Positions 33,884 through 42,849 of a DNA stretch of 64,000 nucleotides are shown here, in pieces. The notes beneath the pieces are model-generated. The model worked only from the letters and a program-made list of their open reading frames with translations. It was not told where the DNA came from and searched no databases. Source of the stretch: Pseudoflavonifractor sp050943825 (lineage in GTDB: Bacteria > Bacillota > Clostridia > Oscillospirales > Oscillospiraceae); contig NZ_JBMNPX010000007.1 of NCBI RefSeq assembly GCF_050943825.1, positions 1 through 64,000 of the forward strand. Direction: 5' to 3'. Position 1 is the stretch's first letter; each line of letters begins with the position of its first letter. A program made the translations under genes and the position numbers.

Positions 33884-35797
33884 TCAGACCGACAGCAGGC
33901 CGGTGGCCACAAAGAGGTTGTACACCATGGCGGCGGCCTCCTCCCGGGTGGTAAGCGCAGTGGGATCAATTTCTCCCAGAGGTGCCCAGAGCAGGGAGAC
34001 CGTCTGGCCGAAAATGTTCTTCTGGCTGCCGTCCAGCAGCCACATGGACTCCCGGGACCAGCCCGCCCAGGCCCAGTAATCCCCAAGTCCGGCGGAGTGC
34101 TCAGTCTTGGCCGCCTCGTAGAAGTTCATGGATAGATACTCCGCCAGACGTCCCATGATGGTGAGGAACTGCTGGTGGTCCATGGGGTCGTCGGGGTGGA
34201 ACAGCCCGTCGCTGTATCCGCTGATAAGGCCCATGGCGGTGAGGGCATTGAGGGAGGGCGCATACCAGGCGTCAGCGGGCACATCGGCAAAGCCGGTGTC
34301 CCCCTCTCTGCCGTCGTGAAGGGCCTGGGCCAGCAGGGCGCAGAACTCCGCCCGGGTCAGTGTACCCTCCGGCCGGAAGGTGCCGTCGCCCGAGCCGGAG
34401 ACAATCCGATAGGTGGCCAGAGTGTTGATGGCGGCAGCATAGGGCGAATTCTCCGTGTCCGTAAAGGTGCGGGGGGTATAGTCTGTCAGGCTGTACCGCT
34501 CCGCCAGCTCGGCGGCGGTGACGCTCTCCCAGCCGTCGACGCCGCCAGTGCCCAGCCAGAGGGGCGTCTGGGCCGGAAGAGCCTCCAGCAGGGCGGTGAA
34601 GGCAGGCTTTCCGGTTTCAGAGGCGGCAGTCTCCAGCTCCACGTACCAGCGCCACTTCATATCAACCCGCAGCAGGCCGGAGGTGTCCCCCTTGGGGCCG
34701 GAGGCGGAGAGAAGATAGGCCACGTCGGCGGCATAGGCGTCATCCACCAGCAGGTCGGGAATGACCCCCACCCGGTCGGCAGTGGTACCATTGGGAGAGA
34801 AATAGCGGTAGGCTGTCACCTTGAGGGCGTCCCCTTCGGTGAAGCTGCCGGGGTAATTGGTCTCGTCCAGCAGAATCTGGGCCACGCCCTTGCCGTAGGT
34901 CCGGCTGCCGATGACAATACCGGCGCTCTGGTCCCGAATGACGGAGGCGAAGATTTCGGAGGCGCTGGCGGTACCGCCGTCCACCAGTGTAATCACCGGG
35001 TCCATGGTCAGCTCTCCCTCCTCCCGGGGCTCGGCAGCGTAATTGCCCGCCTTATCCCGGAGATAGACCAGGTTCCCCTGGCCCGCGAAGGTGCCCGCCG
35101 CCTGCACCGAGGCACTGACGCTGCCGCCGCCGTTGCCCCGCAGATCCACAATCCATCGGTCCGCGGCGGCATCATTGGCCTCAATGCCCTCCACAAAATG
35201 GGCCTCAGTCTCATCTCCGAAAGTGGTGCAGGTGATGTAGCCGATGTGGCCGTCCAGCAGCGAGGTGGTGGTGGCGGGGATGACCAGCTCCTCACGTGTG
35301 AGGACATAGTCCCTGCTCTCCCCGTCCCGCAGCACGGTAACCGTCACCTGAGTGCCCGGTTCGCCCCGCAGCCAGGCTGCCGCCCCTTCCAGGCTCTGCC
35401 CAAGGACAGAGACCCCGTCCACAGCGGTAATGATGTCTCCCGGCTGAATGCCTGCCTTCTGGGCTGGCATTCCCTCTATCAGCGCTTCCACCAGCAGGCC
35501 CTGGGCCGACATGCTGCTGGTCACACCCACACCGCCGGTCCGGGTATCCGACATGGAGGCCAGGAACTCGGCGTAGGCCTGTGGATTCAGATACTGTGTG
35601 TACGGGTCACTCAGCGCGGAGATCATGTCCTCCACCGTTGGCTGGGAGAGCACCTCCTGGGAGACGCTGTCGATGTAGTACTTCTGGAGCAGTTCCCCGG
35701 CCTGGGCGGTATCGAGCGCCAGGGCCGGCGCGGCGAGCAGCATCAGGGACAGCAGAATGGAGAGGGCGCGGCGCAGCAGCGCCTTGTTCTTTTTCAT
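33884..35797 (-). CDS. S41 C-terminal processing protease with SLH domains
   Basis: A 637-residue secreted protease. Signal peptide (about 1-27), PDZ domain (about 95-180, with GIQPGDIITAVDG), S41 catalytic domain with Ser278 in TASASEIF and Lys303 in TYGKG, forming the Ser-Lys dyad of CtpA/CtpB proteases, then three SLH domains (about 455-625, the last degenerate). CtpB-type proteases cleave exported substrates at a C-terminus. The SLH tail would place this one on the wall. The related-type neighbours in this stretch are also secreted. Confidence 0.9.
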   Translation of the reverse strand: MKKNKALLRRALSILLSLMLLAAPALALDTAQAGELLQKYYIDSVSQEVLSQPTVEDMISALSDPYTQYLNPQAYAEFLASMSDTRTGGVGVTSSMSAQGLLVEALIEGMPAQKAGIQPGDIITAVDGVSVLGQSLEGAAAWLRGEPGTQVTVTVLRDGESRDYVLTREELVIPATTTSLLDGHIGYITCTTFGDETEAHFVEGIEANDAAADRWIVDLRGNGGGSVSASVQAAGTFAGQGNLVYLRDKAGNYAAEPREEGELTMDPVITLVDGGTASASEIFASVIRDQSAGIVIGSRTYGKGVAQILLDETNYPGSFTEGDALKVTAYRYFSPNGTTADRVGVIPDLLVDDAYAADVAYLLSASGPKGDTSGLLRVDMKWRWYVELETAASETGKPAFTALLEALPAQTPLWLGTGGVDGWESVTAAELAERYSLTDYTPRTFTDTENSPYAAAINTLATYRIVSGSGDGTFRPEGTLTRAEFCALLAQALHDGREGDTGFADVPADAWYAPSLNALTAMGLISGYSDGLFHPDDPMDHQQFLTIMGRLAEYLSMNFYEAAKTEHSAGLGDYWAWAGWSRESMWLLDGSQKNIFGQTVSLLWAPLGEIDPTALTTREEAAAMVYNLFVATGLLSV

Positions 35798-35842
35798 GGG
35801 CGTAGCTCCCTTACTTTACATAATGCAACCTCATTCTACTAC

Positions 35843-35877
35843 AAAGAGCGGGCAGGCTCAAGGCCTGCCCGCTCTTT
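35843..35877. terminator. Terminator between the stalk-domain lipoprotein and the S41 protease
   Basis: A 15-bp stem (AAAGAGCGGGCAGGC and complement) flanked by A and T runs; it terminates the upstream minus-strand gene. Confidence 0.88.
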
Positions 35878-35894
35878 TTCTTGTTTTTTTGCCC

Positions 35895-37016
35895 TTACAC
35901 CGGCCAGAGCCCCTCAGCTCTCACATTGTGGAGGTTCAGCAGGTCGTCGGCAGGCAGGAAGGACACCCCGTTCCGGGTGGTCAGCGTCCCCGTGAGGGGC
36001 GTTCCGTCGCCGCCGTCCCCTGTGGCGGCTCGATCGCTGCCCAGCGTGAGGAGATACTCCGTGCCTTCTCCCTGGACAGAAATCCTCTCGGGCTGGTCGG
36101 CGTTCCAGACGACCTCACAGCCCAGGGCCTCGGCAAAGGCCCGGACGGGAACCATCAGGGTCTCCCCCTCCACATAGGGCTGCTCCGCCGCCATCAGCTC
36201 CACCTCTGTGCCGTTGACGGCCAGCCGTCCGGGCTCCAGTTCCGCCCAGGCGTCATAAGGGGACGGAATGACCATCACCTTGACGGGCCAGGCCTGGGCC
36301 GGGAAGGACTCGGCCAGCATGTCATACCAGGCCAGCAGACCGCAGCCGGGGATGATGTCAGCCAAGGTGATGGTGCCGCAGGTAAAGCCCGGACCGGCCA
36401 GCAGCTCCGCATCGCCCATGGAATAGGTGACGTCATCGCTCATGAGGATGGAGGTGTGGCCCTCCCAGACGTTCACCTGCTCCACAATGGAGTAGGCGGG
36501 CACAGCGTAATCAGCAGGGATGGCTGCCAGAATCACCGCCGCCGTGGTGATGGGCGGTAGGCTTTCGGTCATCTCGGGACCCACATAGGCGTAGACATAC
36601 TCGCCCTCCCGCAGGTCCTCCGCGGCCATGGTGCTACCGTCCACGGCGTTGAGAATCAGGGTGTCCTTCTCCAGGCCGAGGACAATTTCAGGGTACTGCG
36701 CCCACTCGTTGCTGTTGGTCACCAGAATGCGGTCCTCCTCTACAGAGACCGTGCCCTGCACCCGCACCAGGTCGGGCTGATGCTGCTGGGCGATGGTGTA
36801 GACGGGTTCTTCCGGGGGCGCCAGCGGGTCGCTGGTGGGGATGTCCACCGTGGTCTGGGCAGGAGCGCTGACCGCCTCCTCAGCAGGGGGCACGGAAAGC
36901 GCCACGCCGGAGGACACACTGCTGTCATCTGCGGCGGCTGAGGTGCAGCCGGACAGACAGAGTACAGCGGCAAGGGACAGAGACAATACAGCGGAGAAAA
37001 TCTTCTTTCCTTTCAT
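35895..37016 (-). CDS. Lipoprotein with copper-amine-oxidase N-terminal-like stalk domain
   Basis: A 373-residue lipoprotein: signal peptide ending in LSGC, a Ser/Thr linker, a beta-rich region (about 80-270) and a C-terminal copper amine oxidase N-terminal-like (stalk) domain with the diagnostic VPVRAFAEALGCEVVWN block (about 290-345). Such stalk domains are surface-display modules and do not indicate oxidase activity. The ATG at 37016 follows GAAGGAG; the longer frame from 37148 is not supported. No other partner is evident. Confidence 0.82.
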   Translation of the reverse strand: MKGKKIFSAVLSLSLAAVLCLSGCTSAAADDSSVSSGVALSVPPAEEAVSAPAQTTVDIPTSDPLAPPEEPVYTIAQQHQPDLVRVQGTVSVEEDRILVTNSNEWAQYPEIVLGLEKDTLILNAVDGSTMAAEDLREGEYVYAYVGPEMTESLPPITTAAVILAAIPADYAVPAYSIVEQVNVWEGHTSILMSDDVTYSMGDAELLAGPGFTCGTITLADIIPGCGLLAWYDMLAESFPAQAWPVKVMVIPSPYDAWAELEPGRLAVNGTEVELMAAEQPYVEGETLMVPVRAFAEALGCEVVWNADQPERISVQGEGTEYLLTLGSDRAATGDGGDGTPLTGTLTTRNGVSFLPADDLLNLHNVRAEGLWPV

Positions 37017-37099
37017 AGTCAAGCTCCTTCCCAATGATTTGCACTTTAGACGAACTGCCGGTGGAAAAGTTCCCTTTCCCTCCGGCAGTTTTGCACATT

Positions 37100-38698
37100 T
37101 TACAGGTCCCGAAACAGCTTTATGCCCACAGTGGCCAGCAGCCGCCACAGCACCACATTGAGCAGCGCGCAGATTCCCGCCGCAATGAGCAGACCGGCTG
37201 TCTCACCAAGCCGGGAGAACAGGAAGAAATGCCCGAAGCCCAGGGCCGCCAGCAGCACCCAGGAACCGAACATGACGATCAGTACCGAAGCCGACTGCTT
37301 GACCACCACCGTGTCGTTGGGGGCGTCCAGCTTGGGAAAGCGCAGGTTGGCCAGCAGGCCGCTCTGTGCCATCACGCCGCTGAAGAGCAGCCCCAGCACC
37401 AGGAGCAGCACGGTGGAGCCCACATCCACACCCACGGCCACAGCGGCGCAGATGACACCCACCAGCAGGCAGGGCAGGGTAACCAGCATCTGCATCCCCG
37501 CCTTGACCAGAAAGATCTCTCCGGCGGACACCGGCGCCTCTTTGAGAATCCAGAGCTGTTTGCCCTCCAGGCTGATGGACGAGGCGGTGATCTCCGTGGT
37601 GGAGAGCAGGAAAGCCACGCTGAGGGCCAGAATGGGCACCACGGGCAGCAATCCCTGGGTAAGGGCCAGGAATTCCTCCACCTGTCCCCGGAACACCAGG
37701 CAGGCCACGCCGCCCGCAACCAGCAGGATAAGGCCGAAGCCGGCGTTGATGAAATAGGCAGGCGTGCCGAAAAAGCGCTTGAGCTCCTTTTTCAGCAGGG
37801 CGGCGCGGTGGCCGGAGGCGGACAGCCGCTCCAGCTTGTAGTCGCTGCGGGCCTTGCGGGCGCCCATGCTGGTGACAATCTTCTTGTACCGTCCGGCAAA
37901 GAGCCACACCACCAGGAGGAAAGGCACAAGGCACAGCCCGGTCAGAGCCAGCAGAGAGAGCAGATTCCCCTCACAGGCCGCCTGCTCCAGCAGCAGGAAG
38001 GGCAGCCCCCAGCCGGTGAAGGCGTCCTGAAGCCCGGCGGCATACCGGCTCAGGTCGCCCATGGCGAAGCTGAGCCGCATGATCACGCCCATGAGCAGCA
38101 GGAAGAATACCAGATACAGCAGGGTGGACAAAATTCCCCGGCGGAGGAACTTGGAGGACACCCAGGAGAGCCCAAAGCCGATCAGCAGGGAGAACAGGGT
38201 TGGCAGAGCGGAGAGGAGCACCGCCCCTACCATCAGCACCACAAAGAAGCCGGCCCCGCCTGTACCGTCAAAGACCAAGTAGGCCACACCGGCGGGGGCC
38301 AGGACAAAGACGGTGAAGATCAGGTTCTCCACGTAGAGCGCCAGGGTGCGGGAGAGCATGAGGGAGAAGGGGGACACGGGCATGGACAGCATCAGGTCGT
38401 TGTCCTTGCCGCCAAATACCACGCCCTGGGCGGCGAAACTGGTGAACATCAGCCCAAAGGACACGGCAATGACCGGCATAATGAGGATGAGCAGATTGAT
38501 CATGCCCAGGGGAGCCAGCTGGCTGCCGAAGGTAAAGCTGTACACGCCGGAGATGTAGAGACCCAGACCGGCCAGCAGGAACAGCGCGCCGAAGCCGGAG
38601 AGCCGATCCGCCTTGTTTCCCTTCCGCCTGGAGCCGAAGCGCATGGCGCTCAGGGTAGCCCGCAGGTTGACGGATACCAGAGCCAGGAATTTAGTCAC
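37100..38698 (-). CDS. ABC exporter membrane subunit
   Basis: A 532-residue membrane protein with about twelve predicted helices, resembling the putative ABC exporter family (PF16962). The start is a GTG at 38698 that overlaps the ATPase stop by 8 nt; the frame continuing upstream to 38932 is only the ATPase gene read out of frame. It works with the ATPase immediately upstream. Substrate unknown; the MerR-type regulator at the head of the operon points to export of an inducer compound such as a drug or antimicrobial. Confidence 0.82.
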   Translation of the reverse strand: MTKFLALVSVNLRATLSAMRFGSRRKGNKADRLSGFGALFLLAGLGLYISGVYSFTFGSQLAPLGMINLLILIMPVIAVSFGLMFTSFAAQGVVFGGKDNDLMLSMPVSPFSLMLSRTLALYVENLIFTVFVLAPAGVAYLVFDGTGGAGFFVVLMVGAVLLSALPTLFSLLIGFGLSWVSSKFLRRGILSTLLYLVFFLLLMGVIMRLSFAMGDLSRYAAGLQDAFTGWGLPFLLLEQAACEGNLLSLLALTGLCLVPFLLVVWLFAGRYKKIVTSMGARKARSDYKLERLSASGHRAALLKKELKRFFGTPAYFINAGFGLILLVAGGVACLVFRGQVEEFLALTQGLLPVVPILALSVAFLLSTTEITASSISLEGKQLWILKEAPVSAGEIFLVKAGMQMLVTLPCLLVGVICAAVAVGVDVGSTVLLLVLGLLFSGVMAQSGLLANLRFPKLDAPNDTVVVKQSASVLIVMFGSWVLLAALGFGHFFLFSRLGETAGLLIAAGICALLNVVLWRLLATVGIKLFRDL

Positions 38699-39413
38699 GG
38701 TCCTTCTCCCCTTCCAGCTCCAGGAACACGTCCTCCAGGGTGGAGCTGCCCACAATGTCCTCCGTGGCGCCCACCTCCACCAGCTTGCCCTGGCGGATGA
38801 TACCGATGCGGTCGCACAGCTTCTCCGCCACCTCCAGCACGTGGGTGGAGAAGAACACCGCGCCGCCGTTGTCGCACACCTCACGCAGGTAGCCCTTGAG
38901 CAGATGAGCGGCCACCGGGTCCAGGCCCACAAAGGGCTCGTCCAGAATGAGCAGCTTGGGCTGGCGGATGAGGGCGGAGATGATGGCCAGCTTCTGCTTC
39001 ATGCCGTGGGAGTAGCTGCCGATGGGGCTGCCCAGGCTGCCGGTGAGCTCAAAGGCGTCGCTGTACTTCTGGACCCGCTCCTGCCGCTCCTTCCGGGGGA
39101 TGTCGTACAGGTCAGCGATGAAGTTCAGGTACTGCACGCCGGTGAGGAAGTCGTACAGGTCCGGGTTGTCGGGCAGGAAGGCGGTGATCTTCTTGGCCGC
39201 CGTGGCGTCCCTGCGTACGTCGTGGCCGCCAATGGTGATGGAGCCCTCAGTGAAGTCCATCACGCCCGCCACCGCACGGAGGGTGGTGGTCTTGCCGGCG
39301 CCGTTATGGCCGATAAAACCAAAGATTTCACCCGGTGCAACGTTCAGATTCAGGTCGTCCACAGCCCGTTTTCCCCCGGGATAGGTCTTGGAAAAGTGTT
39401 CAATCTTCAGCAC
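38691..39413 (-). CDS. ABC exporter ATP-binding protein
   Basis: A 240-residue ATPase. Walker A is GHNGAGKTT, the signature is SYSHGMKQKLAI, Walker B is LLILDEPFVGLD, and the switch His is in FSTHVLEVAEKLCDR. The start is a GTG at 39413 with AAAGGAGG 8 nt upstream. It forms the exporter with the 37100-38698 membrane protein and follows a small membrane gene by 14 bp. Confidence 0.9.
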   Translation of the reverse strand: MLKIEHFSKTYPGGKRAVDDLNLNVAPGEIFGFIGHNGAGKTTTLRAVAGVMDFTEGSITIGGHDVRRDATAAKKITAFLPDNPDLYDFLTGVQYLNFIADLYDIPRKERQERVQKYSDAFELTGSLGSPIGSYSHGMKQKLAIISALIRQPKLLILDEPFVGLDPVAAHLLKGYLREVCDNGGAVFFSTHVLEVAEKLCDRIGIIRQGKLVEVGATEDIVGSSTLEDVFLELEGEKDRD

Positions 39414-39427
39414 GTATGCTTCCTCCT

Positions 39428-39718
39428 TTATTTGGGCCAGTTCATCACAAAGGTTATGGCCGACAGCACCGGGGAGATCACCGCCAGGATGAGACCGGCG
39501 GTCTTTTTCTCCCCGCTGCGGGTCAGTACTGTACCCACCGCCCCCACCGCCACGGGCAGAAGCAGGGCGGGCACCTTGGGCATATAATTCTGGAGCTGGC
39601 CCGAAGCTCCGATCTGCATGGCCAGGCTGTCCGGCAGCAGAAAGTAGCCTGCAATCCCCAGAATCAGCGCCAGGATCGTGGCTGCCAGGGCAATCCATGT
39701 GGTTTTCGCCGGTTTCAT
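39428..39718 (-). CDS. Small membrane protein, DUF1648-like
   Basis: A 96-residue protein with three predicted membrane segments and a short loop (LPDSLAMQIGASGQLQNYMPK) resembling DUF1648 proteins. It begins 4 nt after the stop of the upstream YbjQ-like gene, so it belongs to the MerR operon. Function unknown; a membrane sensor or accessory to the exporter is possible. Confidence 0.7.
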   Translation of the reverse strand: MKPAKTTWIALAATILALILGIAGYFLLPDSLAMQIGASGQLQNYMPKVPALLLPVAVGAVGTVLTRSGEKKTAGLILAVISPVLSAITFVMNWPK

Positions 39719-39722
39719 GACC

Positions 39723-40037
39723 TTACCCCACGATGCGCACAGCTGTGCCGTACACCGTCACCTCGGCAGCTCCCTGCATGATGGAGGAGCTGGTGTAGCG
39801 GATATTCAGCACCGCGTCGGCCCCCATGGCCTGGGCGTCGTCCACCATGCGCTTGGTGGCAATCTGCCGGGCCTGGATGAGCAGGTCGGTATAGGCCTCC
39901 ACCTCGCCGCCCACCAGGTTCTTCATGCCGGACATAAAGTCCTTTCCGAAGCTCTTGGCCTGGACCACACTGCCCTTTACCAGCCCCAGGGCCTCGATCT
40001 TCTTGTCGGGAATGTAATCAATATTGAGAAGCAGCAT
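39723..40037 (-). CDS. YbjQ/UPF0145-type protein
   Basis: A 104-residue protein of the YbjQ (UPF0145, PF01906) family, recognised by MGADAVLNIRYTSSSIMQGAAEVTVYGTAV. YbjQ proteins form a pentameric beta-rich fold once suggested to bind heavy metals; the true function is unsettled. The ATG at 40037 lies inside the end of the MerR gene (20 nt overlap) behind GGAGGAGA. It is the second gene of the operon. Confidence 0.8.
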   Translation of the reverse strand: MLLLNIDYIPDKKIEALGLVKGSVVQAKSFGKDFMSGMKNLVGGEVEAYTDLLIQARQIATKRMVDDAQAMGADAVLNIRYTSSSIMQGAAEVTVYGTAVRIVG

Positions 40038-40668
40038 CCTCTTCTCCTCCTTTGATCTGTTTGAATCTCTGGACCAGCGCCACCAGGACGCCGATGATAA
40101 CCGCCGCCGGAATGGCGATGATGACGATGAGCACCGGTAAGGGCGGCGCCTCCGCCGGGTCCACCGTAAAGGCCCACACCAGCAGGGCAATGATGCCCGC
40201 CATGAAGGCGATGAAGATCAGCGCCGCACCCAGCGGCCCCAGATAGCGGGACATGGTATCCTTCTTTTTGATGTTCACAAATCGGGTCCCCTCCTGTTCC
40301 ATCTGCTCCATCTCTGCCAGATAGCGGTCGGCATCCAGCCCGGAGAGCTGGGCACCCTCCTCCAGCACCCTGGCGCACAGGGCCTGCATGGTGCCCAGAT
40401 TGCTCCGCTCCCGCTCCAGCACAATCATGTGGCGGCGGACGGCATCCTCCAGGGTCAGAGCGCCGTGCTGCATCCGGCGGATCTCCTCCAGGGGCATATC
40501 CAGCTTGCGCAGGAGCTTAATCTTCTTCAGCTCCGTCACGTCAGCCTCGGTGTAGTCCCGGTAGCCGTTGTCGCTGTTCCGCCCGGGCGTGAGCAGGCCT
40601 TCCTTTTCGTAGTAGCGGATGTTGCGCTTGGTAATGCCCACCCGTTCCTCTACTTCATTGATTTTCAC
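40018..40668 (-). CDS. MerR-family regulator with C-terminal membrane anchor
   Basis: A 216-residue protein. The N-terminal MerR winged helix (about 1-70, with VEERVGITKRNIRYYEKEGLL) and dimerisation helix (about 75-120) are followed by an unusual C-terminus with two hydrophobic segments (about 144-166 and 180-200). Ordinary MerR proteins stop after a short effector domain. Its operon has a promoter with the 19-bp spacer typical of MerR regulation. Membrane attachment suggests it senses a signal at the membrane, such as lipid-active antimicrobials, but this is inference. Confidence 0.85.
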   Translation of the reverse strand: MKINEVEERVGITKRNIRYYEKEGLLTPGRNSDNGYRDYTEADVTELKKIKLLRKLDMPLEEIRRMQHGALTLEDAVRRHMIVLERERSNLGTMQALCARVLEEGAQLSGLDADRYLAEMEQMEQEGTRFVNIKKKDTMSRYLGPLGAALIFIAFMAGIIALLVWAFTVDPAEAPPLPVLIVIIAIPAAVIIGVLVALVQRFKQIKGGEEDAASQY

Positions 40669-40692
40669 TGCCGTTCACCTCTCCACGGCCTC

Positions 40693-40723
40693 ACCTTACA
40701 CCTTCCACCGGGTGGAAAGTCAA
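40693..40723 (-). promoter_or_regulatory. MerR-type promoter with 19-bp spacer
   Basis: On the minus strand: TTGACT (-35, 40718-40723), 19-bp spacer, TAAGGT (-10, 40693-40698). The overlong spacer contains the inverted repeat TTCCACCCGGTGGAA. This is the architecture that MerR-family activators twist into a functional promoter, so autoregulation of the operon is likely. Confidence 0.82.
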
Positions 40724-41074
40724 GAGGACCAGGCAAATTTTTCGTAGTTCGAATGGTTTAGTATAGCACGGCCTGCCCGGCTTCGCCAGTGCGGGCATAT
40801 CAATGGAACTATTTTCTTTCCGCTTCGTCTTACTCATGTGCCTTCTGTTCCTCCCGTTTACAAATATATTATGGGGTGTCCTTTTTTGTTGTCAAGAATG
40901 TCTGCGCCGCCGTCTGTTTCAATTTTGCTTTTGGTCACTTCTACCATACTTTTTTAACTTTTTATTAATATCTATGAAAAGAACTTGTAACATTTAAAAT
41001 TTGTGCTAAGATATCGCAAATGGGCAGAAGTGTTCACCCTTATGTCAACAAAAACTGTTATCAGGTGAAATGTT
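40724..41074. other. AT-rich intergenic region with possible GT2 promoter
   Basis: A gene-free stretch upstream of the glycosyltransferase. TTGTAA (40985-40990), 16 bp, TAAGAT (41007-41012) could be its promoter. A 64-codon plus-strand frame at 40803 lacks a ribosome-binding site and looks accidental. Confidence 0.35.
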
Positions 41075-42358
41075 ATGAATATGATCCATTTGATAGAGCA
41101 CCTGAATCTCTTCATCGCCGTGCTCTTTACGGTACTCTACTTTTATCAACTGGTCTATCTGGGCGTAGGCCTTGTGCGCCGGAAGCACCCGCCCCGCCTG
41201 CCGGAAAACTGTAAATTCCACCGCTATGCCGCTGTGATCTCCGCCCGAAATGAGGAAGGAGTCATAGCCGAGCTGATACAATGCTTAAAACAGCAGAATT
41301 ACCCCTCGGATCTGCTGGACGTCTATGTCATCGCCGACAACTGCACCGACGACACTGCCGGTGCGGCCCGTGCTGCGGGCGCCATTGTCTATGAGCGTCA
41401 GGACCAGCGGCTCAAGGGCAAGGGCTACGCCCTGGACTGGCTCTTCCACCATCTGGCCGCGGAGGAGCGGGACGTGTACGACGCCTACCTCATCTTTGAC
41501 GCCGATAACCTGGTGGATAAGAATTTTGTGCGTGAGATGAACCGGGTCTTTGACACCGGGAAGTACGACGCTCTCACCAGCTACCGCAACTCCAAGAACT
41601 TTGGCGACAACTGGATCTCCGCTGGCTACTCCATCTGGTTCCTGCGTGAGGCCCGTTTCCTCAGCTACCCCCGGATGCTGCTGGGCAGCAACTGCCACGT
41701 GTCTGGCACCGGCTTCCTGGTGTCCGCCAAGGTTATCCGTGAGAACGGCGGCTGGCCCTACCACCTGCTCACCGAGGACATCGAGTTCTCCGTCAGCTCT
41801 GCCGTCAAGGGCTTCCGCATCGGCTACTGCGATGCCGCTGTGGTCTACGACGAGCAGCCCACCACCTTCCGTCAGTCCTGGGATCAGCGGCTGCGGTGGT
41901 CCAAGGGCTTCTATCAGGTGGATATGAAGTACACCCTCCCCCTGCTGAAGGGCTGCGCCCGTCTGGACCGAACCAGCTGGTCCTGCTATGACATGCTGAT
42001 GACCGTGGCTCCCGGCATGCTGCTCACTCTGGCCGTGTTCCTCTTCAACGGCATCATCTGCGCCGCCTGCCTGATGGAGCCCCCCTACATCGCCCGTTAT
42101 GTCATCTCCATGTGTCTGGAGTTTATGGGTTCCTCCCTCTTCACCTTCTACATGGGATTGCTGGTCTACGGCATTATCACCGTACTCAGCGAGTGGAAGA
42201 ACATCAGCGCTCCCGCAGCGAAAAAAGTGCTCTACGTCTTCCTCTTCCCCGTCTTCATGTTTACCTACATCCCCATCTCCCTGGCCGCCCTGGTGCGCCG
42301 GGTGGAGTGGAAGCCCATCTATCACTCCAGCGCCAAGCAGCTCAGCACTGCCCGCTAA
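41075..42358 (+). CDS. Membrane glycosyltransferase, family 2
   Basis: A 427-residue processive-type GT2 enzyme: one N-terminal membrane segment, the GT-A catalytic domain with SARNEEG, the DAD acidic motif (IFDADN), the acceptor-side TEDIE and the QRLRWSKG motif (QxxRW), then three or four C-terminal membrane helices. QxxRW marks cellulose, hyaluronan or poly-GlcNAc-type polymerases. The product cannot be decided. AGGTGA lies upstream of the ATG. It stands alone, with its own terminator. Confidence 0.9.
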   Translation: MNMIHLIEHLNLFIAVLFTVLYFYQLVYLGVGLVRRKHPPRLPENCKFHRYAAVISARNEEGVIAELIQCLKQQNYPSDLLDVYVIADNCTDDTAGAARAAGAIVYERQDQRLKGKGYALDWLFHHLAAEERDVYDAYLIFDADNLVDKNFVREMNRVFDTGKYDALTSYRNSKNFGDNWISAGYSIWFLREARFLSYPRMLLGSNCHVSGTGFLVSAKVIRENGGWPYHLLTEDIEFSVSSAVKGFRIGYCDAAVVYDEQPTTFRQSWDQRLRWSKGFYQVDMKYTLPLLKGCARLDRTSWSCYDMLMTVAPGMLLTLAVFLFNGIICAACLMEPPYIARYVISMCLEFMGSSLFTFYMGLLVYGIITVLSEWKNISAPAAKKVLYVFLFPVFMFTYIPISLAALVRRVEWKPIYHSSAKQLSTAR

Positions 42359-42364
42359 TTGATT

Positions 42365-42388
42365 CCGGGCCGGCACATGCCGGCCCGG
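42365..42388 (+). terminator. Terminator of the GT2 gene
   Basis: Inverted repeat CCGGGCCGGCA and complement followed by seven T. Confidence 0.88.
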
Positions 42389-42452
42389 TTTTTTTATTGC
42401 CTGCTCCACTTGAACGCCCAGCGCCCGTATGCGGTGTTTTCAATTTTTTCTC

Positions 42453-42516
42453 TTGACAAATCCCCAGTGTGCGAGTATGCTTACACCGTCATAACACTCC
42501 CCCCCAGGGGGGTGTT
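42453..42516 (+). promoter_or_regulatory. csoR-copA promoter and CsoR operator
   Basis: TTGACA (42453-42458), 17 bp, TATGCT (42476-42481). Immediately downstream, 42493-42516 is a near-palindrome of C-runs and G-runs with AACAC and TGTT arms, like known copper-sensing CsoR operators. Copper-free CsoR bound there would block transcription. Confidence 0.8.
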
Positions 42517-42539
42517 CAACAGAAAGGAGGCGGTCCGCT

Positions 42540-42803
42540 ATGATGGCCGACGCGAAAACCGTAACCCGGCTGCTGAAAACCGCCCGCGGACAGCTGGACG
42601 GTATTCTGAAAATGGTGGAGGATGACCGCTACTGCATCGACATCTCCCAGCAGATCATGGCCACCGAGGCCATTCTCAACCGGGCCAACAAGGAGATTCT
42701 GGCCGCCCATCTGAAGCACTGCGTCCAGGAGGCCGCCAGCGACGAGGAGCGGGCCGCCAAAATCGACGAGTTCACCCAGACCTTGGGCCGGATTCTCAAG
42801 TAA
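42540..42803 (+). CDS. csoR: Copper-sensing repressor CsoR
   Basis: An 87-residue CsoR/RcnR/FrmR-family helical repressor. The copper ligand set Cys-His-Cys is present: Cys in RYCIDIS (about 32) and HC in LKHCV (about 57-58 onward). Copper binding releases DNA and turns on the efflux ATPase that follows 46 bp downstream. The ATG follows AAAGGAGG; a second ATG three bases on is equally possible. Confidence 0.9.
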   Translation: MMADAKTVTRLLKTARGQLDGILKMVEDDRYCIDISQQIMATEAILNRANKEILAAHLKHCVQEAASDEERAAKIDEFTQTLGRILK

Positions 42804-42849
42804 TCCCCCTGTTTCCTATTTTGCTGCGTTTGAAAGTGTGGTGTTCCCT

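Noticed and set aside
40740..40770. GTTCGAA stretch resembling a tRNA T-arm
   Set aside because: No acceptor, D or anticodon arms fit around it.
40803..40997. Small hydrophobic frame on the plus strand
   Set aside because: No ribosome-binding site, low complexity in an AT-rich intergenic region.
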